Assembly (NCBI RefSeq): GCF_034347405.1
Contig: NZ_CP133778.1
Span: forward strand, 1,550,001-1,614,000
Direction: 5' to 3'
Length of the DNA: 64,000 bases
Origin: Pseudomonas sp. CCC3.1
GTDB taxonomy: Bacteria; Pseudomonadota; Gammaproteobacteria; Pseudomonadales; Pseudomonadaceae
Under the pieces are notes generated by a model that saw only the letters and a program-made list of their open reading frames with translations, was not told where the DNA came from and searched no databases. Positions 7,973 through 16,035 of this stretch are shown piece after piece (the first letter of the stretch is position 1; every line of letters starts with the position of its first letter). The translations under genes and the position numbers were made by a program.

Positions 7973-8105
7973 ACGAATAGAAAAAATAGTTTGTACCTGC
8001 ATGACTCTAGCGCTAATGACGGGCGATGGATCATGGGTTCGTTCAAGGGTATTTGGCAACCTGCGGGTTTATTGTGCAGTTTTTAAAAAATATTTTGCGA
8101 TGCCT

Positions 8106-8135
8106 GTAACCGGATCGCAAAAGCCAGCGAACTAC
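8106..8135 (+). promoter_or_regulatory. SigF-type ECF promoter of the bufferin operon
   Basis: GTAACC at 8106-8111, a 16-bp spacer, then CGAACTAC at 8128-8135. This matches the copy facing sigF base for base in both elements and spacing. The start of transcription would fall near 8138-8141, giving a leader of about 65 nt before bufA1. The leader holds a hairpin, CAGTGCA/TGCACTG at 8153-8170, and a second copy of CGGATCGCAA (8111-8120 and 8140-8149). Confidence 0.8.
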
Positions 8136-8205
8136 CTTTCGGATCGCAAGCACAGTGCACGCCTGCACTGATGCAACGACCGCTCATTGACCCTGGAGAA
8201 TCACC

Positions 8206-8478
8206 ATGAACACGCTCAAATTGGCTGCCATCGCTGTTGCCTTGTCTTCTTTTGCAGCCGGTGCAATGGCCGCTGAAACCCCAGCCGCTGCAGGCGCGAT
8301 GGAGAAATGCTACGGCGTCTCCTTGGCCGGTCACAACGATTGCAAAGCAGGCGCAGGTACCACGTGCGCAGGCACGTCCAAAATGGACTACCAGCCTAAC
8401 GCCTGGAAAAACGTTCCAGCAGGTACGTGCACCAGCATCAAGACCCCTAAAGGCATGGGCTCCCTGGCACCTCTGTAA
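8206..8478 (+). CDS. bufA1: BufA1-type bufferin precursor (DUF2282), periplasmic metallophore peptide
   Basis: A 90-residue precursor with an export signal (MNTLKLAAIAVALSSFAAGAMA, cleavage expected after residue 22) and a mature part with exactly four cysteines: C35 in EKCYG, C46 in HNDCKAG, C54 in TTCAG and C75 in PAGTC. This is the DUF2282 pattern. Members were described in Caulobacter as bufferins, ribosomally made peptides whose cysteines are modified by a DUF692 enzyme and which sequester copper in the periplasm. The enzyme gene follows 27 bp downstream. A GGAG ribosome site precedes the ATG. The metal bound here is inferred from the family. Confidence 0.9.
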   Translation: MNTLKLAAIAVALSSFAAGAMAAETPAAAGAMEKCYGVSLAGHNDCKAGAGTTCAGTSKMDYQPNAWKNVPAGTCTSIKTPKGMGSLAPL

Positions 8479-8505
8479 TCTTAACCACACGGGGACACGC
8501 CAATC

Positions 8506-9360
8506 ATGAAGACTCCATTCCCGATCGGGGCCGGCCTGGGCCTTAAATCGAATCACTATCAGGACGCTCTGGACTGCACAGCCCAAGGGCTCTGGTTCGA
8601 AGTTCATCCGGAAAACTACATGGTTGGCGGTGGCCCCCGTTTGGCATGGCTGGAGGCAATTGCCAGCCGCCATGCACTGTCGCTGCATGGCGTATCACTC
8701 TCACTGGCGGCCGACTGCGCGCCAGATGCAGAGCACTTGAAACGTTTGAAAGCACTCGCTGATCGCCTTCAGCCAGCGCTGATTTCCGAACACCTGGCCT
8801 GGTCGACATGGCGCGACCAGTACCATCCCGACTTGCTGCCATTTCCTCGCACAGGCGAAGCATTGCGGCGTATTACCGGCAATATTCAACGCACACAAGA
8901 GGCGCTAGGGCGTCGCATTGCGATTGAAAACCCCACCCACTATTTGCACCTTGATGGCCATGATTACAGCGAACTCGATTTTCTGACCGAGCTCAGTGCG
9001 AGGGCAGGGTGCGGTTTGCTGCTGGACGTCAACAACGTACATATCAGCGCCCATAACCTGGGCTTCGAGGCGGCAACGTATCTGGATGCCTTTCCGGCTG
9101 CGGCAATCATGGAAATTCACCTGGCGGGCCATGCCCCGGATCCTGGCGGTTCAACGCTGCTGATCGATACCCACGACGCACCGGTCGCTGACGATGTCTG
9201 GTCGTTGTATGAGCGCTTGATTGCGCGGGTCGGCTGGCGCCCGACATTGATCGAACGCGACGACCACATCCCCAGTTTCGAGACTCTGCTCTGCGAGCGC
9301 GACAGGGCTCAGGCCGTGTTGGATCGTGGGCACCGGCAGCTGTTGCGGGAGGCTATATGA
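8506..9360 (+). CDS. bufB1: BufB: DUF692 multinuclear non-heme iron oxidase (MNIO) peptide-modifying enzyme
   Basis: A 284-residue TIM-barrel enzyme of the DUF692/MNIO family. The N-terminus (FPIGAGLGLKSNHYQDAL, then GLWFEVHPENY) and the scattered iron ligands are visible: His in SLHGVSLSL and SEHLAW, Glu-Asn in AIENPTHY, Asp, Asn and His in LLDVNNVHISAHN, His in EIHLAGH, DTHD, and Glu-Arg-Asp in LIERDDHIP. MNIOs oxidise cysteines of ribosomal precursor peptides; with DUF2282 substrates they are reported to form sulfur-containing heterocycles. It lies between its presumed substrate bufA1 (27-bp gap, GGGGA ribosome site) and bufC (4-bp overlap), so the three act as one unit. Confidence 0.92.
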   Translation: MKTPFPIGAGLGLKSNHYQDALDCTAQGLWFEVHPENYMVGGGPRLAWLEAIASRHALSLHGVSLSLAADCAPDAEHLKRLKALADRLQPALISEHLAWSTWRDQYHPDLLPFPRTGEALRRITGNIQRTQEALGRRIAIENPTHYLHLDGHDYSELDFLTELSARAGCGLLLDVNNVHISAHNLGFEAATYLDAFPAAAIMEIHLAGHAPDPGGSTLLIDTHDAPVADDVWSLYERLIARVGWRPTLIERDDHIPSFETLLCERDRAQAVLDRGHRQLLREAI

Positions 9361-10121
9361 GGCTTTCTCTGGAAGGGTTTCAGGATGCATTCGTCGATGC
9401 CCTCTACGGTGGCGAATCAGCGGACATGCGGACCCTGACCCGCCAGCCCGGTTTCGCGGTTTATCGCAACACGGTGCTCAAGGGCGCAACCGATGCACTG
9501 GTCGCCAACTTTCCGACCCTGGAGCGTCTGGTCGGCACCGAGTGGCTTCGCAGCGCTGCCGCGATCCACGCTCGGCTGTCGCCGCCTTCGGATGCCCGGT
9601 TGCTTCACTATGGGGCCGACTTTCCCGATTTTCTGGATGCTTTCGAACACGCGCAAGACATGCCCTATTTGGGCGACATCGCGCGACTGGATCTGCTCTG
9701 GACTCACGTGCACTGCGCGGCTGAAGAACCTGAAATCGAGATGAGCCTGCTGGCACAGCTTTGTGCGACCGAGCTTGCCAGTCTCAGGCTTATCCCCAGG
9801 GCCAGCGCTCGCTGGATCTGGTTGCCCAACTGTCCGGCCTACACCCTCTGGCATCTTAATCGTGAGTTGTTGCCACTTCCTGAAGACCTTGACTGGCAGG
9901 GCGAAGGCGCACTGCTGACGCGACAGGACGGGCGAGTGCGCTGGCAGGCGGCCAGTGCTGCCGATTGTGCCTTTCTGGACGCGTGCGCGGCGCAGTTGCC
10001 CCTCGATCAGGCGTTAGACAAGGCCGTTGCAATCGAGCCGACGCTGAACTTGGAAAACTGCCTCATCCGCTTAGTGAGTGCTGGCGCGTTCACTGCTTCA
10101 AACCCCGGTCGACCTTCTTGA
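9357..10121 (+). CDS. bufC1: BufC: DUF2063-family partner protein of the MNIO enzyme
   Basis: A 254-residue protein whose N-terminal half (LEGFQDAFVDALYGG, QPGFAVYRNTVLKGATDALVANFPTLERLVGTEWL) is the DUF2063 domain found beside DUF692 genes. The family was once labelled a DNA-binding domain, but in MNIO clusters it acts as a partner that binds the precursor peptide and presents it to the enzyme. The C-terminal half (about residues 150-235) is a less conserved domain typical of BufC. The start overlaps the bufB stop by 4 bp, which fits a stable BufB-BufC complex. No catalytic motif is visible. Confidence 0.85.
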   Translation: MRLSLEGFQDAFVDALYGGESADMRTLTRQPGFAVYRNTVLKGATDALVANFPTLERLVGTEWLRSAAAIHARLSPPSDARLLHYGADFPDFLDAFEHAQDMPYLGDIARLDLLWTHVHCAAEEPEIEMSLLAQLCATELASLRLIPRASARWIWLPNCPAYTLWHLNRELLPLPEDLDWQGEGALLTRQDGRVRWQAASAADCAFLDACAAQLPLDQALDKAVAIEPTLNLENCLIRLVSAGAFTASNPGRPS

Positions 10122-10148
10122 ATGGCCCTACCACCCACGGAGCACACC

Positions 10149-10622
10149 ATGAACACACGTCCAATGCCGTTATCCACTGCTGACAAATCTCTGCTTGGAA
10201 CCTGGAACCGCATGGCTGGCCGATTGGGCGAGCTTATTGGGGACTCATTCCTGGTGCTGGTGGCCCGACTCTCAATCGCAGCCATTTTCTTTATGTCCGG
10301 GCAAACCAAAGTCAGTGGCTTTCTGACGATCACGCCGAGCACATACGAGCTGTTTCGTACCGAATATGCATTGCCCTTGATCTCCCCGGAACTGGCGGCT
10401 CACCTTGCGGCCTACAGTGAGCATGTGTTTCCTGTGCTGCTGGTCGTGGGGCTGTTTACCCGCGCATCAGCCTTGGCGCTTCTGGGCATGACCTTTGTTA
10501 TCGAGGTGTTTGTTTACCCGGACGCCTGGCCGACCCATTTGTCCTGGGCAGGTTTGCTGTTGTTGATCCTTGCGCGAGGGGCGGGAAAACTTTCACTGGA
10601 TAGACGGCTCGGGATCCGCTGA
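10149..10622 (+). CDS. DoxX-family membrane protein of the bufferin operon
   Basis: A 157-residue inner-membrane protein with four predicted membrane segments, DoxX type (VARLSIAAIFFMSGQTKVSGF, SEHVFPVLLVVGLFTRASALALLGM). The ATG at 10149 is preceded by GGAG and lies 27 bp after bufC; an earlier in-frame ATG at 10122 directly abuts the bufC stop and lacks a good ribosome site. DoxX genes are regular last members of DUF2282-DUF692-DUF2063 operons and may supply electrons or handle redox stress in the membrane, but the function is not established. Confidence 0.85.
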   Translation: MNTRPMPLSTADKSLLGTWNRMAGRLGELIGDSFLVLVARLSIAAIFFMSGQTKVSGFLTITPSTYELFRTEYALPLISPELAAHLAAYSEHVFPVLLVVGLFTRASALALLGMTFVIEVFVYPDAWPTHLSWAGLLLLILARGAGKLSLDRRLGIR

Positions 10623-10746
10623 CTCGCCACCACCTTTGAGTCACCCGTCGCACGGTGGCTCGTGTAGAATGCCGCGCAGGGTGTCACCGCAAACGCGGGA
10701 GGGCAGGTTTAATTCAGCGCAGGTCGGGCCGCCGCGCGGAGTCACC

Positions 10747-11952
10747 GTGCCTGTGAGCCTCGATCCTTCACGTCAGCAAAATACCCGCGACTATCGCGCG
10801 TCACCTTCCGCTACTGCTTTTCTTGCCCGCTTTTTCGCCGCTGAATCAGCCGGCGGCTTGATACTGATGGCGGCTGCTTTGGCAGCACTTATCGTCGCCA
10901 ACTCGCCTTTGGCTGAGAGTTACTTCGCCACCTTACACATCAAAGTGGCGGGCCTATCGATTGAGCACTGGATCAACGATGGCCTGATGGCCATCTTTTT
11001 CATGCTGGTCGGCCTTGAGATCAAGCGCGAAATGCTGGTCGGTCAGTTGTCGAGCTGGAGCCAGCGCGCGTTGCCTGGTTTCGCCGCCCTGGGTGGCATG
11101 CTGGTACCGGCGCTGATCTATATCGCCGTCAACTGGGGCAACAGTGAAACCATGGGCGGCTGGGCCATTCCTGCCGCGACCGACATTGCCTTTGCTCTGG
11201 GCGTACTCGCGCTGCTCGGCAAGCGTGTCCCCCTCTCCTTGAAAATATTTCTGTCTGCCCTGGCGATTCTTGATGACCTGGGTGCGGTGCTTATCATTGC
11301 GTTGTTCTACACCAGTGGCTTGTCCGTCAGCATGCTTCTGGCATCGCTGGCCGTGATTGCCCTTCTGGTGATACTCAACCGGTGCGGCGTAACACGGCTC
11401 TTTCCCTACCTGATCGCAGGCGGTCTGCTGTGGTTCTTCATGCTCCAGTCCGGTATTCATGCGACCTTGGCGGGCGTCATTCTTGCCCTGTGTATTCCGC
11501 TGGGTGACGCGAACCATGAAAGAAAGTCGCCGCTGCTTTATCTGGAAGAAAAACTGCACCCGTGGGTCGCGTTCGCCGTTGTCCCCATCTTTGGCTTTGC
11601 CAATGCCGGGGTATCCCTCGCGGGTATTTCACCCGATAACCTGGTCGACCCGGTGCCGCTTGGCGTGACGCTGGGGCTGCTGCTCGGTAAACAAATCGGC
11701 GTGTTTGGTCTGGCCGCGCTGGCTATTCGCGCAGGGCTCGCGAAACTGCCGGAGGAGTGCGGCTGGTTTCAACTCTATGGCGTCTCGCTCTTATGTGGCA
11801 TTGGTTTCACGATGAGTCTTTTCATCGGGGCGCTGGCATTCCCGGACAGCGCGCACTTGGTCGATGAAGTAAAAGTCGGCGTGTTGATGGGCTCTGTGCT
11901 TTCCGCTGTCCTGGGGGTTGCTGTTCTTCTGAGGGCCAAGCGCGTTAGGTAA
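10747..11952 (+). CDS. nhaA: NhaA Na+/H+ antiporter
   Basis: A 401-residue antiporter of the NhaA family. Signature parts are plain: SAGGLILMAAALAALIVANSPL, GLMAIFFMLVGLEIKREMLVGQLSS, WAIPAATDIAFALGVLALLGKRVP with the two-aspartate motif ILDDLGAVLIIALFYT (the pair equivalent to Asp163/Asp164 of E. coli), and the C-terminal GIGFTMSLFIGALAF. The GTG at 10747 was chosen because GGAG precedes it and the preceding 59 in-frame residues, reaching back into the doxX gene, do not look like NhaA. It exchanges external protons for internal sodium. It may be transcribed with the bufferin operon by read-through, but a functional link is not evident. Confidence 0.9.
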   Translation: MPVSLDPSRQQNTRDYRASPSATAFLARFFAAESAGGLILMAAALAALIVANSPLAESYFATLHIKVAGLSIEHWINDGLMAIFFMLVGLEIKREMLVGQLSSWSQRALPGFAALGGMLVPALIYIAVNWGNSETMGGWAIPAATDIAFALGVLALLGKRVPLSLKIFLSALAILDDLGAVLIIALFYTSGLSVSMLLASLAVIALLVILNRCGVTRLFPYLIAGGLLWFFMLQSGIHATLAGVILALCIPLGDANHERKSPLLYLEEKLHPWVAFAVVPIFGFANAGVSLAGISPDNLVDPVPLGVTLGLLLGKQIGVFGLAALAIRAGLAKLPEECGWFQLYGVSLLCGIGFTMSLFIGALAFPDSAHLVDEVKVGVLMGSVLSAVLGVAVLLRAKRVR

Positions 11953-11968
11953 ACCGCGCATAGCCCTT

Positions 11969-12039
11969 TGTAGGAGCGAGCTTGCTCGCGATCTTTTGAT
12001 CTTTAAAAGATCGCGAGCAAAAAAGCCCCATCGCCTACA
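11969..12039. repeat. REP-type palindrome (GTAGGAGCGAGC class)
   Basis: Outer ends TGTAGG and CCTACA, inner stem TTGCTCGCGATCTTTT pairing with AAAAGATCGCGAGCAA across a 7-bp loop. Downstream of nhaA. Same class as the elements at 14751, 42601, 55931 and the half-element at 60672. Confidence 0.85.
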
Positions 12040-12177
12040 TCGCTGGCACGCCTTGATCCAAGGTTGCGGCCGGGGGTATCCCGGCCTATGGTCGTAGGAG
12101 ACTTACCGGCGTTTGGCACTACAGGACTTCGCCGCCAGCCGCTGTCCATCCAGTGTTAAAACACGGGAAGTGACCAC

Positions 12178-13554
12178 ATGCCAAGCAACGCTCAACCTGC
12201 TGTTCTGGAATTGATCGGCAATACGCCGCTGGTACGCGTTAGCCGCTTTGATACCGGGCCTTGTACGCTTTTTCTCAAGCTTGAATCGCAAAACCCCGGG
12301 GGCTCGATCAAGGACCGAGTGGGGTTGGCAATGATCGATGCCGCCGAGCGCGACGGGCGTTTGCGCCCCGGCGGCACCATCGTTGAGGCCACCGCCGGCA
12401 ATACGGGGCTGGGGCTGGCGCTGGTCGGTCGCGCCAAGGGTTATCGGGTGGTGTTGGTGGTGCCGGACAAAATGTCCACCGAGAAGGTGTTGCACCTCAA
12501 AGCGATGGGCGCCGAAGTGCATATCACCCGTTCCGATGTGGGCAAGGGCCACCCTGAGTATTACCAGGACATGGCCGCCCGCTTGGCTGCGCACATTCCC
12601 GATGCCTTCTTCGCCGATCAATTCAATAATCCGGCGAACCCGCTGGCTCACGAATGCAGCACCGCGCCGGAAATCTGGGCGCAAACCCAGCACGATCTGG
12701 ATGCGATTGTCGTCGGTGTCGGTTCTGCCGGTACGTTGACCGGCTTGACCCGTTTCTTTAAGCGCGTGCAGCCGGACCTGGAAATGGTGCTGGCCGATCC
12801 GCAGGGTTCTGTGATGGCTGAATACAGCCGCAGCGGCATCATTGGCCAAGCCGGTTCATGGGCGGTTGAGGGCATTGGTGAAGACTTCATCCCCTCGATT
12901 TGCGACCTGTCCAGCGTGCGCCATGCGTATTCGATCAGTGATGAAGAAAGTTTTGATCACGCCCGGCAATTGCTGCGTGCCGAAGGTATTTTGGGCGGCT
13001 CTTCGACGGGCACCTTGCTCGCTGCCGCACTGCGTTACTGTCGCGAGCAAACCGAGCCCAAGCGCGTTGTCAGTTTTGTCTGTGACACCGGCACCCGCTA
13101 CTTATCGAAGGTTTACAACGACCAATGGATGAAGGATCAGGGCCTGTTGCCGTACAAGCATTACGGCGATTTGCGTGACCTGATTGCTCGGCGCTTTGAA
13201 GACGGTCGAGTGATCAGCGTCGGGCCGGACGACACGCTGCTCACGGCTTTCCAGCGCATGCGCCTGGCCGATGTGTCGCAATTGCCGGTGTTGGTGGATG
13301 GCAAACAGCTGATTGGAGTCATTGATGAATCCGACATTCTGCTGGGTATGCATGAAGACGCTTCGCACTTTAAACTGACCGTCGCCAGCGCTATGACCCA
13401 TACGCTGCACACCTTGCCACCGAGCGCCAGTTTGGCTGAGCTACAAGCCGAACTCGACCGTGGTCTGGTCGCAATCATTGCTGACGCTTCAGGCTTTCAC
13501 GGCCTGATTACCCGCGTCGACCTGCTCAATCATTTACGGAGATCCCTTGCATGA
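12178..13554 (+). CDS. cbs: Cystathionine beta-synthase with C-terminal CBS pair
   Basis: A 458-residue PLP enzyme condensing serine and homocysteine to cystathionine, first step of reverse transsulfuration. The catalytic domain covers about residues 5-330 with the PLP lysine at K45 (NPGGSIKDRVGLAM), the substrate loop EATAGNTGLGLAL, and the PLP phosphate site GVGSAGTLTG. Two CBS modules follow (from VISVGPDDTLLTAFQRM to the end), a candidate nucleotide- or S-adenosylmethionine-sensing part. The heme domain of the animal enzyme is absent. A GGAAGTG sequence precedes the ATG. The next gene overlaps by 4 bp and encodes the second enzyme of the pathway. Cysteine synthase activity is the main alternative. 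Confidence 0.9.
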   Translation: MPSNAQPAVLELIGNTPLVRVSRFDTGPCTLFLKLESQNPGGSIKDRVGLAMIDAAERDGRLRPGGTIVEATAGNTGLGLALVGRAKGYRVVLVVPDKMSTEKVLHLKAMGAEVHITRSDVGKGHPEYYQDMAARLAAHIPDAFFADQFNNPANPLAHECSTAPEIWAQTQHDLDAIVVGVGSAGTLTGLTRFFKRVQPDLEMVLADPQGSVMAEYSRSGIIGQAGSWAVEGIGEDFIPSICDLSSVRHAYSISDEESFDHARQLLRAEGILGGSSTGTLLAAALRYCREQTEPKRVVSFVCDTGTRYLSKVYNDQWMKDQGLLPYKHYGDLRDLIARRFEDGRVISVGPDDTLLTAFQRMRLADVSQLPVLVDGKQLIGVIDESDILLGMHEDASHFKLTVASAMTHTLHTLPPSASLAELQAELDRGLVAIIADASGFHGLITRVDLLNHLRRSLA

Positions 13555-14729
13555 GTCAGCACGATGAAACGGGCGCGCCCCACGCTTTTGCCACCCGAGT
13601 GATCCACGCAGGGCAGGTGCCGGATCCAACCACCGGGGCGCTGATGCCGCCGATTTATGCCAACTCCACGTATCTGCAAGACAGCCCCGGCGTGCACAAG
13701 GGCTTTGACTACGGGCGCTCGCACAACCCGACGCGCTTTGCACTGGAGCGTTGTGTTGCCGACCTTGAAGGCGGCAGCGCTGCATTCGCTTTCGCGTCCG
13801 GGCTGGCGGCCATCTCTACCGTGCTTGAACTGCTCGACGCGGGTTCGCACATCGTCTCGGGCAATGACTTGTACGGCGGCACCTTTCGCCTGTTCGACAA
13901 AGTACGCCAGCGCAGCGCCGGGCATCGCTTCAGCTTCGTCGACCTGACAGATCTCGCCGCCTTCGAAGCCTCGCTGCAAGACAACACGCGGATGGTGTGG
14001 GTTGAGACGCCAAGCAACCCGCTGCTGAGCCTCACCGATCTGGCGGCCGTTGCGCGCATCTGTCGTGCGCGGGGCATCATCTGTGTGGCCGACAACACCT
14101 TCGCCAGCCCGTGGATTCAACGCCCGCTTGAGCTTGGCTTTGATGTGGTGGTGCACTCGACCACTAAATATTTGAACGGCCACTCCGATGTGATTGGCGG
14201 CATCGCCATTGTTGGGCAAAACCCCGAACTGGCTGAGCGTCTGGGGTTCCTGCAAAACTCGGTCGGCGCGATTGCGGGGCCGTTTGATGCGTTCCTCACC
14301 CTGCGCGGCGTGAAAACCCTGGCCCTGCGTATGGAGCGTCACTGCAGCAATGCGCTGGAGCTGGCGCAGTGGCTGGAACGCCAGCCGCAAGTCTCGCGTG
14401 TCTACTACCCAGGCTTGCCTTCACACCCGCAACACGAACTGGCGCGTCGGCAGATGCACGGCTTCGGCGGGATGATCTCCATCGACTTGAACACCGACCT
14501 GGCAGGTGCCCGACGCTTCCTTGAAAGCGTGCAGATCTTTGCGTTGGCTGAAAGCCTGGGCGGGGTAGAAAGCCTGATTGAGCATCCGGCAATCATGACG
14601 CATGCCAGCATTCCCGCTGAAACACGGGCTCAATTGGGCATTGGTGACGGGCTGGTGCGTTTGTCGGTCGGCGTAGAAGGGGTTGAGGATTTGCGCGCAG
14701 ATCTGGCGCAGGCATTGGCGCGGATTTAA
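13551..14729 (+). CDS. Cystathionine gamma-lyase (Cys/Met metabolism PLP enzyme)
   Basis: A 392-residue trans-sulfuration enzyme. Family marks: HAFATRVIHAGQVPDPTTGALMPPIYANSTY at the start, SGNDLYGGTFRLF, and the PLP-binding lysine K206 in VVHSTTKYLNGHSDVIGG. Coupled by a 4-bp overlap to the cystathionine beta-synthase gene, it most likely cleaves cystathionine to cysteine, 2-oxobutyrate and ammonia. The same family includes cystathionine gamma-synthase; the partner gene argues for the lyase. The stop is followed by a GCCGCC/GGCGGC hairpin (14730-14750) and then a REP palindrome. Confidence 0.88.
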   Translation: MSQHDETGAPHAFATRVIHAGQVPDPTTGALMPPIYANSTYLQDSPGVHKGFDYGRSHNPTRFALERCVADLEGGSAAFAFASGLAAISTVLELLDAGSHIVSGNDLYGGTFRLFDKVRQRSAGHRFSFVDLTDLAAFEASLQDNTRMVWVETPSNPLLSLTDLAAVARICRARGIICVADNTFASPWIQRPLELGFDVVVHSTTKYLNGHSDVIGGIAIVGQNPELAERLGFLQNSVGAIAGPFDAFLTLRGVKTLALRMERHCSNALELAQWLERQPQVSRVYYPGLPSHPQHELARRQMHGFGGMISIDLNTDLAGARRFLESVQIFALAESLGGVESLIEHPAIMTHASIPAETRAQLGIGDGLVRLSVGVEGVEDLRADLAQALARI

Positions 14730-14750
14730 GCCGCCGAAACTTCTGGCGGC

Positions 14751-14823
14751 CCCTGTAGGAGCGAGCTTGCTCGCGATCTTCTAAAGACCAAAAGATCGCG
14801 AGGCAAGCTCGCTCCTACAAGGG
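14751..14823. repeat. REP-type palindrome (GTAGGAGCGAGC class)
   Basis: Near-perfect inverted repeat with ends CCCTGTAGGAGCGAGCTTG and CAAGCTCGCTCCTACAAGGG and inner GCGATCTT/AAGATCGC. It lies between the convergent lyase and ohr genes. Confidence 0.88.
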
Positions 14824-14851
14824 GTGTTGCTGTTAAAAACCGATTGTGCGT

Positions 14852-15271
14852 TTAGACCGTGACGTGCAGGCGTACGTCAACATTGCCGCGGGTGGCGTTG
14901 GAATAAGGGCAGACCTGGTGAGCTGCGTCGACCAGCGCTTGGGCATCGGCTTGCTCCAGGCCCGGCAAGTTGACGTTCAGATCAATGTCCAGGCCGAACC
15001 CGCCAGGAATCTGGCCAATACCCACGTGGGCCGTGATCGACACGTCAGCAGGGAGGCTGCGCTTATTCTGACCGGCCACAAACTTCAACGCGCCGATGAA
15101 GCAGGCTGAATAGCCGGCAGCGAACAGTTGCTCGGGGTTGGTGGCTTCACCACCGGCGCCACCCAGCTCTTTTGGGGTCGCCAGTTTAACGTCGAGAATC
15201 TTGTCACTCGAAACAGCGCGGCCATCACGGCCACCGGTAGCGGTTGCAACTGCGGTATAGAGAACGTTCAT
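14852..15271 (-). CDS. ohr: Organic hydroperoxide resistance protein Ohr
   Basis: A 139-residue OsmC/Ohr-family thiol peroxidase that reduces fatty-acid and other organic hydroperoxides. The peroxidatic C57 lies in EQLFAAGYSACFIGAL and the resolving C121 in HQVCPYSNATRGN; both patterns are those of Ohr rather than OsmC. The full family length is present. It lies downstream of the MarR-type regulator ohrR on the same strand, with 258 bp between them. An inverted repeat TTAGCGC-N11-GCGCTAA at 15318-15342 sits in its promoter region, a candidate OhrR site. Confidence 0.93.
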   Translation of the reverse strand: MNVLYTAVATATGGRDGRAVSSDKILDVKLATPKELGGAGGEATNPEQLFAAGYSACFIGALKFVAGQNKRSLPADVSITAHVGIGQIPGGFGLDIDLNVNLPGLEQADAQALVDAAHQVCPYSNATRGNVDVRLHVTV

Positions 15272-15317
15272 GGTTGTCTTTCCTGGCGATAGTTGACGTG
15301 AGTGGGGGTATTTATCT

Positions 15318-15342
15318 TTAGCGCTAATTGTTTGCGCGCTAA
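15318..15342. promoter_or_regulatory. Candidate OhrR operator upstream of ohr
   Basis: TTAGCGC (15318-15324) and GCGCTAA (15336-15342) form a perfect 7-bp inverted repeat with an 11-bp spacer, 47 bp before the ohr ATG. The same TTTAGCGC word occurs twice before ohrR (16036-16043 and 16051-16058). Confidence 0.55.
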
Positions 15343-15452
15343 CAAGATGAAGGCGAATTTATCGTTCAAATAGTTTGTGCGCAAGTTAATTTTTTGGAAG
15401 ACAGTCAAGATGTTTCTATCTTGCTGATTTAACTGGATTTTATGCAGCGAGT

Positions 15453-15487
15453 TTTTTAAACGGCCTTAGGGCTGTTGAGCCGGCCGT
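15453..15487 (-). terminator. Possible terminator downstream of ohrR
   Basis: On the minus strand ACGGCC pairs with GGCCGT, with a GGCT/AGCC hairpin inside, followed by TTT and an A run. The short T tract makes it weak. Confidence 0.35.
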
Positions 15488-15529
15488 CGGCAGGGCAGCG
15501 CAAAGGCTGGCCCTGTGGGAAAGGTCTAA

Positions 15530-16003
15530 TCAAATACTGTCTTGCAGATTGCGGCGTAGCAGCAGCAGATTTTTCTGAATGTCTTGCAGCTTCTCCAGGC
15601 TTAATCCGCTGGCCGCGAGAATGCACTGCGGAATATGTTTGGCCTGTTGATGCAGGTCTTTTCCCAGCTGGGTCAAGTGCAGATGGACCACACGCTGGTC
15701 TTCATGGCTGCGGACTCGGCTGATCATGCCCTCGACTTCCAGGCGTTTTAGCAGCGGTGTCAGTGAGCCCGGGTCGGTCAACAGCCGAGTGCTGACTTCT
15801 CCGACCGTCAGGCCGTCCTTTTCCCATAGCACCAGCATCGCCAGGTACTGGGGGTAGGTCAGGTTCAGCGCCTGAAGATGGGGTTTGTACACCTTGGTCA
15901 TCATCAGGGAGGTGGAGTGCAGAGCAAAACACAGCTGGTTTTGCAGCAGCATGTACTCACAACTGCCAGCGCCGGCCGTGGCGGAATGATCGTCGACAGT
16001 CAT
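15530..16003 (-). CDS. ohrR: OhrR, MarR-family peroxide-sensing repressor
   Basis: A 157-residue MarR protein. The sensor cysteine C25 sits in the diagnostic context LLQNQLCFALHSTSLMMTKVYKP, which is how OhrR is told from other MarR proteins; a further Cys is at 15. The winged helix follows (LTVGEVSTRLLTDPGSLTPLLKRLEVEGMISRVRSHEDQRVVHLHLT). OhrR represses ohr until an organic hydroperoxide oxidises its cysteine. Gene order and the shared TTTAGCGC words in both promoters support control of ohr and itself. Confidence 0.9.
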   Translation of the reverse strand: MTVDDHSATAGAGSCEYMLLQNQLCFALHSTSLMMTKVYKPHLQALNLTYPQYLAMLVLWEKDGLTVGEVSTRLLTDPGSLTPLLKRLEVEGMISRVRSHEDQRVVHLHLTQLGKDLHQQAKHIPQCILAASGLSLEKLQDIQKNLLLLRRNLQDSI

Positions 16004-16035
16004 TAAGTGATCCTTTGAGTCAGAAGAGCCAACAA

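Noticed and set aside
10570..10746. Long N-terminal extension of NhaA
   Set aside because: The extension overlaps the doxX gene in another phase and does not resemble NhaA; a GTG with GGAG upstream at 10747 gives the normal length.
11969..14823. Repeated palindromes considered as a CRISPR array
   Set aside because: Repeats are kilobases apart, palindromic, without regular spacers and without cas genes; they are REP elements.
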